In this document: one piece after another, positions 23,330-32,914 of the stretch | How the letters are laid out: each line of letters begins with the position of its first letter | How positions within the stretch are numbered: the stretch's first letter is position 1 | Source: Isoetes taiwanensis | Taxonomy: Eukaryota; Streptophyta; Lycopodiopsida; Isoetales; Isoetaceae | DNA length: 64,000 bases | Direction: 5' to 3' | NCBI GenBank assembly: GCA_021234155.1 | Contig: JAJEKV010000045.1 | Location: 2,069,474 to 2,133,473, forward strand | Made by a program: the position numbers and the translations under genes | Notes under the pieces: generated by a model | Databases searched by the model: none | What the model was told of the DNA's origin: nothing | Seen by the model: the letters and a program-made list of their open reading frames with translations, nothing else

Positions 23330-24980
23330 TCAAAATTTCCTCTTGGGCTTGTTGATCCAAATGAGGTTGATTTGGCCGGAGCTGGTTGATAGCGTGATTG
23401 CCGGTGGCGCTTGGTGGCTTCTAAGAACGGGTCGCGGGCCTTGTTTGCCATTAGCGAGCGAGTTGGTAAGCCGCGAGGCGGACCGATGTGGTCCGATTTG
23501 CCTGTGAAGCCGCATAATCAACTTGTGGAAGTTGAGGACACGCCGTGGTGGTATGACCCCATTCTTGACAAAAAGGATAACACCGAGCTTTAGAAGGATC
23601 AAAAGAGGAGGACGTTGGTTGGATCCCCCGTGGTTGGTCCTGCTGTCGATAGTGTTGCGGGCCCGACCGGAAGAGGTGGCCCGATAGTGCGATTGTTGCT
23701 GAGGTGTGGTTTGCACTTGATAAACCATTTTGTTGCGAATCGGTGGGATGAGTGCGCGAGTGCACTCTTCCGTGGCATGATTGCACATGTTGCATCGCTT
23801 TGCAATGAGGCGGGCCATTGGTGGAGTTGCACTCATTAGCCAAATGGCCTTGATATTTGCAAATATGGCACCGGATTTGATCGCTACTGGATTAGCGTGT
23901 TGAGGCTGAATAAACCGCTTGTGGAACCATGACAGTGGAATGAATCCGAGCTCTTGAAGAGCCACGCCTGAGGAAACATTGACGGAGTGATTGACAAGGT
24001 GATAGCCTGCTCCAAAGTTTTTGGACGCAGTATTCACCATGAGTCGAATAGCGGGGAAGTCCTTGGAGAAACCAGACCAAAACTGCCTCGTAGGGTACTC
24101 CTGAGCTTACTTAGCGAGAATGTGAAGTCGATCCGAAAAATCCCGCGCGGCACTCGCGGGCTCTTGTTGAAGTTCATTGAGTTGCTTGAGATGAAGTTGA
24201 TCATCATCCGTGGGTTCCATAATGAGACGTTAAAAGCGCTAGGCGCATTTTCGACCGTTTGTTTCCAATGGCTTTTGTTGGACATGAGCCATTGATGAGG
24301 AGAGAGCCCACGCCAAAGGTGGTGGAAAAGATGTGGAATTTCAGTTGAGGTTGCGACCACCATTTAGGACAGCTAGAGCCTCAAATTCTTCCATGTGGGC
24401 CCCGAGCACTTTGGTCTAATCCGGTTTGCCTTTAAATGGTTGCCAAAGGTGGGATAAGTCAGTTTAGTCCGAAGGTAGATGTGAAAGTGAAGCCGGGCTG
24501 ATAGGAACAAAGATAGTGAGGATATTGAGGTTGAGGTGGATGTGGCATTGTGCCCCATTTTAACCCTAATGAAGGGGTGATCAAGGGTTGAGATACTGAA
24601 GTAGCCGGAGCATTGGTTTTGAGATCCGTAAGGTTGTAAACAGGAAGAGCAAAGGGAAACGAGGGAAAGGAGAGATTCCCGGATAGGCGAAAGGAGACAT
24701 GTGGATAGCCTACTTCAACGGGGAGATGATGGTTATGGGGAAGAGGCGTATGGCCCAAGAATGATGGATGTAGGCATGTTCGTGGGTGTGAAAGTATCGT
24801 TGAGAAGGTTGAGCCGATAAGGCTCCCCGATAGTGATGAGGAGACCGGAGGTTGTGAGCAATGTTTGCACGCTTTGGGGCGGGAACCCGAGACTCGACAC
24901 GAGGGGTGGGTGGCGCGGACCGAGCCCCTAGACCGGCGATGGCCTCCCTCTATGTCATAAGCAGATCCATACATGTCGCC
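23330..24980 (-). pseudogene. Gypsy-1 Gag
   Basis: Minus-strand frames give a Pro/Ser-rich N-terminus (24974-24560), a KLTYPTFGNHLKANRI stretch (about 24470; compare the usual LPTFDG motif), MSNKSHWKQTVENAPSAF (about 24290), NELQQEPASAARDFSDRL in a shifted frame (about 24180-24120), QFWSGFSKDFPAIRL (about 24080-24040) and a Cys/His-rich zinc-knuckle-like region (ARCYPFCQEWGHTTTACPQL, about 23590-23530). Together this matches a plant Ty3/gypsy Gag. No single frame is open. Confidence 0.7.
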
Positions 24981-25111
24981 AACAGCTTCCCGACACCGAT
25001 GGCGCTCAAGCGAGGTCGCTTCGAGAAAGGAGTTCTTCCGGCGGAAATTACTTTTAATTATGGCTGCATGAAGAAAGTAGGATAAAAATCAGACCCGCAG
25101 CCGGCGATAAA

Positions 25112-25686
25112 AGTTTGGGGTCCGGGTTCGAACTCCCGAAGACAGCCCTCCGGAGGACCCGTGGATCTAACAGAGAGTCCGGGGACTATGTCACGGATTT
25201 GGCCGAAAGAGAAGAAAAGAAGAGAACAGAACAAATGAGAGAAAGATGATAAGCTTCCTTGATATCAATGATGAAAATACATGAGCTCTCGCAATAGAGA
25301 AAAAACCGAAAAGAGACAAGACTCAAAACTCATCTAAAAACTTATGAGCTAACTCTACTCATATATATAGTACAATGGCCTTGGGCCCAATATAGACACT
25401 GACCGATCTCTAGGTCACCTCGGAGGGAGGCCCGATTTGGTGAATGTTGGCGTGCCTCTTGAAGTGCCTAGAATCACGCCGACGCCGACGCTGGCGTGAC
25501 GGAGTCACTTGTCCGAAGCGGGCGCCTCTTGTTGATGTACCAAAGGCTTTGATCAAGTGGGTCTCGCTGCTTGGTCTTCTCATGAGCCTTGATGTCCGAC
25601 CCGTGGGTTGACCGAGGATCCTTGAGCTTGACCTCGGTCTGTCAGAGATGATGAATAGTCCCGCACTGTGAGGCACGTGACTAACA
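25112..25686 (-). repeat. 5' LTR of gypsy-1 (575 bp)
   Basis: Inner edge at 25112 (AGTTTGGGGTCC), outer edge CTAACA at 25686 followed by ccatg. A primer site should follow inward (minus strand TTTATCGCCGGCTGCGGGTC), but I could not match it to a known tRNA. Confidence 0.9.
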
Positions 25687-25691
25687 CCATG

Positions 25692-26689
25692 GTTTCAGAA
25701 AAAGGGTGCAGGCCCGCATCAGGCCGGTTTGGGGCAGCCACAAATAAACCAACTACAAAAACATCAACAATCGAAAATTTTGTAAATCGATTAATTTATA
25801 AAGCATTCACACCGGATTTGTTAACACCCTATAATCAACTCAAAAAAAAAAAAAGTGAATGGGCTCGAAATAACGCCATACCGCTTTGGATTTTTGAATA
25901 GAAGAAATAGTGAGAGGAAGAAGAGCAAACATGGTCGCAACCCTTTTCAATCAGATTTTATAATCTAACGGATTATAAAAACTGGCAAGATCAAAACTTA
26001 TCTGAAGAGCTTCTGCAATGAGAAACCGCATCACATGCTTTGAACTCTTGCATTCCAGCACCATTATCAAAGAATAGTGTCATCTTCTTGAAGGTTGTAC
26101 CAGCCATAGGTATGCAAAAGAAAGAAATCCGAACTTTTTATGACCCAGACTTTGATAAGCCAAAGCTTTTGTATGCATCATGTTTGCGTATGCGGCCTGA
26201 TCGATTTGGGAAGGGCCTCCTGCTGCAACAAGCCCTAAAATTATTAGACAAAAAGGTTGAAAATGGCTAGGCTTCTTCTATCATACCGGGAAACACAGAT
26301 GACTTGAATAATAAGTATTTCGGAGATACGAAAGCACGTTTACTAAAAAAATGAATGCGCCAAAATGAATTATTCCAAGTATTCCGGGAGATGCAACGAC
26401 CATGATGCCGGAGGAAGACTCGATTTTAGAATGTAAATCTAGCGTGCCTCTTCATTCGACACTTTCCAACCGATTTTACAATCTAACGGTATACAATAAA
26501 AGTTCTAAAAGTTGTAAAATCAACGTGCAAGATTTTCTAATAAAACTATCATAAACGCCATTATTATTATATATAGATAGATATAGATGATGTATTTCAA
26601 TATGTCATATGCTAACCTTTAAGAAAATATGATTTTTGCTTATTTCTTGTATATTTATATCATAAAAAGATGTATGAATGGGTTATCAC
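25692..26689. other. Right interior of the Mutator-like element
   Basis: Contains an A-run at about 25838-25852 and a plus-strand coding-like segment (about 26040-26270) that includes IPAPLSKNSVIFLKVVPAIG and KKEIRTFYDPDFDKPK. It could be part of a captured gene; I do not recognise it. The remainder is AT-rich without features. Confidence 0.35.
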
Positions 26690-26933
26690 TAGATAGATCT
26701 TTGTGAAGACGAACCCATTGCTACAAAAAGTTTTTGAATCTGAGTTCGGATCAAAAGTTATAATGAAAAAAAGATACTACGTGGTTAGTTGCGCTTGCAT
26801 TAATTACAAAAGTTGCCACATAACTTGGGAATGAGAAACACCGAGCTCTTCTATTGGGACAATTTGAAAAGTCGACATGGCATTTTAAGCATCCCTTAAT
26901 GGGACAAAATGTGATCTCATTTTTCCTCTAACG
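26690..26933 (-). repeat. Right terminal inverted repeat of the Mutator-like element
   Basis: The minus strand reads CGTTAGAGGAAAAATGAGAT from 26933, then AATTAATGCAAG, then TATAACTTTTGATCC, matching the left end with substitutions and small gaps. Confidence 0.6.
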
Positions 26934-27970
26934 GTCAGCAGACGAAAGCAGAGCAACTCCGAATTCCAGGAGCTCTAGGGCCATTGCCCGTGCGGAATGC
27001 AAAATGGAAAGTCATAAGTATGGATTTCATTACGGGGCTCCCAAGAACCTTAAGAGGCAAAGATGCACTGATGGTGGTTGTGGACAAATTGTCCACGATG
27101 GCACATTTCGTGCCTTGTAGGACCACAGACACGGCACTAGATACTGTCGTATTGTTCACCAAGGAGATTTTTAGATTCCATGGGATGCCCCGAGAAATAA
27201 TCTAGGATAGAGACTCAAAATTTATGAGTGCATTCTGGCAGAATTTGTTTAGCACCATTCGCACTAAGCTCTCCATGAGCACGGCTTATCATCCCTCGAT
27301 GGATGGTCGATTGAGTCATTGAAGACATGCTAAGGAATTATGTTTGAATAAGCAGCCTAAGTGGGGTGATTTCATCCACTTAGTAGAGTTCACACAACAA
27401 AGACAAAGCAGAATCGCCACGATGTCCCTTTTATGATTAATTATGGGTATCGCGTGCGACCCCATACATGGCACAACACGTGTCAAAAGTAGAAGTCTCC
27501 CAAAGAAATGTTGTCGATATGCAAAGAATCGATTGAAGAGGTAAGGGGATATCTTTTAGCAACAAGAAGTCACAGAAGAGTGTAGCCGACGTGCACATGA
27601 CCATAAGGGAATTCCCGTAAGCGGCAAAGCATGTGGCTGAAGATTAAGGTGAAGCAAGTCAAGCTTCGATAGGGAACCGCAAGAAGCTCGGCCCAGGTGG
27701 GCAGTGTCCCTTCAAGATTTTAGAGCCGGTGGGCACTCAGCCTACAAGCTCGACGCACTTCCACACCTCAAATTCTATAAGGTCTTCCATGTGAGCCTCT
27801 TAAAAGACACAATCCAAATCCCGATGAGGTTTTGGAAACTCCAACTTTGTTGGAAATGATGGAGGATCCTTGATAAGGCATTCAAGAAGACCGTAAGGTC
27901 CCAATTCCTCCAATATTTGGTCAAGTGGAAGCACTTGCCCGCGGAAGACACAACGCGGAGAAGCAATACC
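26934..27970 (+). pseudogene. Chromovirus integrase core and chromodomain
   Basis: Continues the frame broken at 11243: CQQTKAEQLRIPG, then NAKWKVISMDFITGLPR (first catalytic Asp, about 27020), [12 protein letters not shown] after a stop (second catalytic Asp, about 27210), [13 protein letters not shown] followed in another frame by [10 protein letters not shown] (catalytic Glu region, about 27285-27345). Further on FKVFHVSLLKDTIQIP and then a chromodomain core KTVRSQFLQYLVKWKHLPAEDTT (about 27885-27950). The chromodomain marks a chromovirus, and such elements use it to target chromatin. Stops and frameshifts make it dead or badly read. Confidence 0.8.
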
Positions 27971-29120
27971 GGACTTCATGAGGGACTTCGATGGGCGAAG
28001 TCATCTCCGAAATGGTCGACGACTTGCCGTGTGCTTAGCCAAGTGTGTCTTAGTTAGCTTGAGTGTGGTATATGCATACCAGCCAAGAGAGTGCATATGC
28101 CAAGACCTTAGAAGTGTAGGCGATGATGAGATGCGCCCAAAGGCATTCTCTAGGCCAACATGCACCAGGCACATGACCGTGAGGGTCATGTGAGAGAGGA
28201 AGAAAGGCATGGTGGGCGATGATGAGACATCTTTCTGATGATCTCTATGCCACGATGCTGGCACGCCAACCCCGACCATAGGGGGGTCATGGTGAGGTAT
28301 GAGTGATCATCGAAATCCAAGGCATAGAGACAAATTAAACTGAGGATTGGCCTTCAGAAGTCCGCCGCCCATACGCTTATGGTTCCAATTATCCTTGTTC
28401 TCGCGGGCGCTTTATGATGTGGCTCCGTGGGGGCTATTGGCTAGTGTATATCACCCAACGAGAGTGCAAGATGATGCATCAACCCAAAGAATTATGTACA
28501 AAAGTTTCTATTTCGAGAGAAGACCCTAGAATTCCCTCCGCCTCCGGATTCAAAAAGTGCGCCGATGATGGGATAGTGAGACGCTTTCTAGCTTAAACCC
28601 CTCGGCATGAGGTACCGGGGTGTACTCGATCAAGGGATCGTGTACAAGGTGGAACTTGATCATGGGCAATGATAAGATCATCTTAAATGGTCCTTAAGCT
28701 CAAATCCTTATGGGGACATGATCGAAAGTGCAAGGTAGTAGGGTAACCTTGAGCTAGTAGTTCGCCCAAGGAGGTAATTAGGGGTGGTCCCCTACTTATT
28801 AACTAAACTAACGTAATGTGCTACTGCAGGCCGCTGATAGGGGAGCATCGAGGAGGAGTGCATTACATGGAGATGGGGAGCCATGATTTAGACCAAATTA
28901 TGAACCCTAATAACTTTTGTGATAATGTTTTGAGTTATTACAATGGGTAACCTTGTTAAGGCTATATAATTTTGTATAGGTACAAATATAGCCTATATTA
29001 TATGTTAACCGCTTAATAGGAAGTTGATCATTTCAAGAAAGTCGGTTGTATGCTTATGTTGTTTTGCAGGGATAGTGTAGGTTCGTCACCTTAGCGTAAT
29101 GCTGAGGACAACATTATCCT
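27971..29120 (+). other. Chromovirus 3' untranslated region
   Basis: About 1.15 kb between chromodomain and polypurine tract, without a supported ORF. The ORFs present (for example 28001-28279 on the minus strand) are short and have no recognisable motifs. Confidence 0.5.
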
Positions 29121-29131
29121 AGGGGGGAGAA
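29121..29131 (+). other. Polypurine tract
   Basis: aggggggagaa lies directly before the LTR start TGTGAC, as expected for plus-strand priming. Confidence 0.85.
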
Positions 29132-30648
29132 TGTGACTTTCCAGGGAAATATACGCTATAGATATGCATATTTCCGGGTTTGTCACTATACAAGTCTACT
29201 TTCGTAGCCTTGTATACCTTAAGAAGTGGCATGGGTGCATATTTAAGTTAAGTGTATAACTTAGATTAACCTTAGGATAAGACCCATTTTCCACATAGCC
29301 TTATCCTATTGGGCAACCGCCACAAGGCCATGTCCCATTGGAACCAAGTGTCATCCCATGTGGACCCTAACCTATATTAACCTAAACCCTAACCCTAGGC
29401 CTTTTTCCTGGCCCCAACACCTTGGGAACCTTCTTCGCACTCGAAACTCCCTTTCGAGCGCCATTTGCTGTGGCATAGCCTAGTGCAGCAGCCCCCCAGA
29501 GTGCGTGCACGATCTTGGAGCGAGCACTACTTTGACCACTTCGAGGATCATGGAGACGCCAGGAATAGGAGGGAGCTCTTCGGGAGCAGGATTTGGAGTA
29601 GTGTTCCTAGTAGTTCATCTGGAAGTTAGCACTCCAGATGAGTTAGTATTTTGTATCTAGAGTAGAGCCATCCTAGAACCCTTATTCAACATCTTGAACC
29701 CTAATCAAGGAACCCTAACTATAACTTAGATATTAGGTTAGATGTTATTCTGATGATTACCATGTTATGAAGTTATGTGATGATGGTTGATCATGTTTGC
29801 TCCTCTTGTATTGGGAAGGGGGGTAGAGACCTAGTAGCAATTACTTAGTAATGCTCCTAGTTAGACCCCTTAGTTCTTATTATATTGCGGCATGTGCATA
29901 GGAACCCACCGAGCTACGGGGGCTATGATATGACTCAGCACTACATAACGGGGCTAGAGGCAAGATGGAGGGAGGGTCCCTGCTGAGCGCGGCTACTGGG
30001 GACCCCATAGCGGGCTAGGCTTATGGACGGTCACTTCGTGTGGGCCGGGCATGGGTCCGACACCTCCTGGGGCAATGGTATTCCCCTGCCTCTCAAGAGC
30101 TTTAGGTGACGGCCTGGCTCTTGTTTTGGGGGGTTAAGTTGGGGACGAATCGAGTGCCGCCACGATTCTCTAGCCGCCCGTGGAACCTCTAGACCCCAGG
30201 AAGTGGAGATGCAACCCTTCCTGCCTCGTTGGACCGGGAAGATGCAACCTGGAGCAGTCTTGATGGGTGATGCCATGAGATTGTGTATCCGGAAGGCTAG
30301 AGTCATGCCAGAGCCCGTTTTAGCCCATCTGCAAAGTAGGTACAGGAGGGGCGGATGGAGTGGTCAACCCTAGCCATTGTCTCAAGCTAGCCCCGCCATT
30401 GTTATGACTCGGTCTGCTCTATCTTGAGGCCTAGCCGTCAGTCTACTTTCCCCATGAGTCCAGCCCGAGGTAGGAGCTCTCATGTTTTATGATATATGCT
30501 TATCTCTGTTGTAGCTATGGATATGTGGATGGGCTACCCTTCGAGGTAGCATGATGTATTGTTATTGCTAGTACTGACTTTGTTACGCCTCACCGATATA
30601 GGAGCCTGATAGGGAAGGGACACCTTCATGTCCCCTTTTAGTGTTACA
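29132..30648 (+). repeat. 3' LTR of the chromovirus (about 1.52 kb)
   Basis: Starts TGTGACTTTCCAGGG and ends AGTGTTACA, then caatc as possible target duplication. It is homologous by eye to the LTRs at 4053-5688 (inverted) and 42459-49184. It contains the telomere-like motif aaaccctaaccctagg (29383-29398) and the shared block with ggaggggcggatggagtgg near 30347. Confidence 0.85.
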
Positions 30649-32660
30649 CAATCTTTTTTTTTATACATATTTATGTTCATCTTCTCATATACATGAAGAC
30701 TTCATTAGAGCATGCCACTCGTATGAATGCACGTAGAGGATATAACATTATTGCTTTATTGCTAGAAGGCTTTAAGTTGTACAAGATGTTATAAACATTG
30801 AAGTGGAATAAAGTTAATGCATTTTGCATGGATTTTCCTTAAAATGATGCATGGTAGACACTTGGCTTTTGGCAAGCAAAAGGGCTTGCATGCATAGCTT
30901 ACTAAGGAGATTTGCTTACCATGAGATAACGTCCTTGTATTTTCCATCATAAGACTTGGGCCACGTTCGTTCTTGACAAAAGTTTTAAGGTTTGTGGTTT
31001 CATAGTATTATACACTATGGTTGCATATATACTGTGGAATCTCCATTACAACATTATTTGATATATTTTTTTCAAGTAAATGGCATTAGGTTCAGATAAA
31101 ATGCTCGTGAGGCTACGGCTCCTCCTCTAGATGGGCTTACTTCTACTTAAAGTTAAGAAAGGCCGATCCGCCCACAATCGTTAGCATATGATTCTTCGCA
31201 CAAGCCAAAATGGCAAAGTGGTTTGAATGCGTTGATTGGCGATAGATTCAAAGATTGGCCATTATGGCATGGGTTAAATTGACAGTTGATATTAAACCGT
31301 GGAGATTTTGATACTCATAAAAATTTGAGGCAGGCTGTATGATAAGCTCATTTGATTGATAGTATCCGACCTATGATTCAACAATAGATACAGATGCATA
31401 AAATTTTCTCGCTTTTTGTGAGAATAAAGCAGAGGATAAGAGGAGAAGCAATAGAGATATGCTTAGATACATGGTGTTTGAGATGCATATTATTTTGGAA
31501 TGAAAGGAATAAGGCCAAGTGGTTTTTTGGACGGATGGACTCTTTGTTGGAGCACATGGTTTAAATCAGGGACAAGATATGTGAACGCATTCTAAACAAT
31601 CCATGATTGCAGTTGTTATGGCTCTGGTCTTTCTGAATGCATGTTTCTCTAAAACTCAAGTAGATGAAGAACTTGAATCGGTCTTCGAGTTGTACAGGTA
31701 TTTTTAAATGTTTCATCTACCCGTTTAGTTTTCTAGACATTGATAAATGAATACACAGATACATGTCTGCTATAGCATATCAAAGGTTTGAAAGGTGGCC
31801 AATGGTTGGCTGAAATATTTTTACTGGTTTTCTTGCTTTTGAATAAACATTTCCATTTCATATTTCATATTTTCAGTGAATTCTAACTTGGGACAAAGAG
31901 GTTACAAAGGGTAATCAGTGATGAACCGAGAGGCCCATATGTACCTTTTGGCCCTTGCTTTGTTACCATCATCATGCTAACAAAGTATTGATTGGTCGCA
32001 GTGTACCGACCTCTTCCCTTTGTCGTTTCTTTGTTCCTTTATGTTCTGGTTTGCTGGAAATGGTGATGGATGTGTAGCTTTGGAGCTCACACAAAAAATG
32101 GACAGGATAAGCTTTTTCCTTCTATCAAAGAGTGCATTCACTGGATTCACATGCATGTATCTTACTAAGTTGGTTATGATGTAAACTAAATGTGCCTATA
32201 AGGCACTGCATTTCTGATGTACTTACATTTATAAAGCACGACTCTTAGCACTTTCTCAATATAGGAAGTTTATCTTTTATATGCACTTTGACAAATGCTT
32301 GAAAAGGTGAACTTGCACTAGTGTATCCCTTGTATAGTATGCTGGATTTGCAAGCTAGTACCTCAATATTCTACACTTTGATATTGAATTGAAAGTGTTT
32401 ACTTTGGTTTTGATGACCAAATGCAGTCGAATTATTGAGAAGAGGCCATATGCTAATATTAAAATGCTTCAACATCTAAGCTCTATATATCTTAGTTTTC
32501 CTCGAGTACGCTTTGGTTAGGATATGTACTATATACTTGAGTCTCTGACACAAATGCCACTCTAGATTTATGATCTAGATGTGGGCAGATAATACTACAT
32601 CGGGATTGACCTCGAGTAGATGTCATGGCTAGTTGGCTTTTGCTATGGCTAGCGTGGACT
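30649..32660. other. About 2 kb mostly anonymous sequence
   Basis: AT-rich. Apart from the LINE tail fragment at 31190-31690 I see no gene, promoter or clear repeat. Confidence 0.5.
31190..31690 (+). pseudogene. LINE ORF2 C-terminal fragment
   Basis: The plus strand reads DRFKDWPLWHGLN, IKQRIRGEAIEICLDTWCLR and CILFWNERNKAKWFFGRMDS (about 31440-31540), the Trp/Arg-Asn pattern that follows the zinc-binding domain in plant LINE ORF2 proteins. Stops interrupt it. It may derive from the same LINE family as 8565-9700, or even the same copy split by the LTR elements. Confidence 0.5.
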
Positions 32661-32914
32661 GGATTTTTTTTTTTTTTTGAGGAAACGGCAGAGATTATAT
32701 TACTGTATGAGAAAAATTACATAGTCATACATACAAAACCCAAAAGGCATAAACCATAGCCCGAATGGGAAAAAAAGTAGTGATGGCAAAACTAGGCCAT
32801 CAAAGTCCTTTATGGGAAGGATACCTGCAAAAAAATGTAACCACTTTTAAAAACGTAAATATTGTTCGTAAAAAGGTTCACTTAGTCTGATAGGTAGGTC
32901 TGCATACTATCTTC

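Larger units (their letters stand above)
14423..25686 (-). mobile_element. Gypsy-1: complete Ty3/gypsy retrotransposon
   Basis: LTRs at 25112-25686 (5') and 14423-15003 (3') have TG...CA ends. The 5-bp duplication ccatg flanks the element at 14418-14422 and 25687-25691. On the minus strand the order is LTR, gag with zinc-knuckle-like region, protease, RT, RNase H, integrase, a 4.2-kb 3' region, a polypurine tract (GGTGGGGGG, 15012-15004) and the 3' LTR. It lies inside the Mutator-like element. Many frame changes coincide with stretches poor in CAG/CTG, so its true coding state is uncertain. Confidence 0.9.
11244..26933. mobile_element. Mutator-like DNA transposon (about 4.4 kb without its nested gypsy element)
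   Basis: The interval interrupts a chromovirus integrase frame and is flanked by gtcagctat (11235-11243) and gtcagcaga (26934-26942), sharing 6 of 9 bases, which fits a decayed 9-bp target duplication. The ends are long diverged terminal inverted repeats (about 240 bp) with shared blocks TAGAGGAAA, TGAGATC, CATAACTTTTGATCC and AAGATCT. Long TIRs and a 9-bp duplication point to the Mutator superfamily. No MULE transposase domain was recognised, so it is probably non-autonomous, perhaps with captured gene pieces. Confidence 0.6.
10953..30648 (+). mobile_element. Chromovirus (Ty3/gypsy) 3' part, split by nested insertions
   Basis: Composed of 10953-11243 and 26934-30648. The frame KC-Q joins across the Mutator-like insertion at the duplicated gtcagc. 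The 5' LTR, gag, protease, RT and most of RNase H are absent. It is older than the Mutator-like element, which in turn is older than gypsy-1. Confidence 0.75.
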
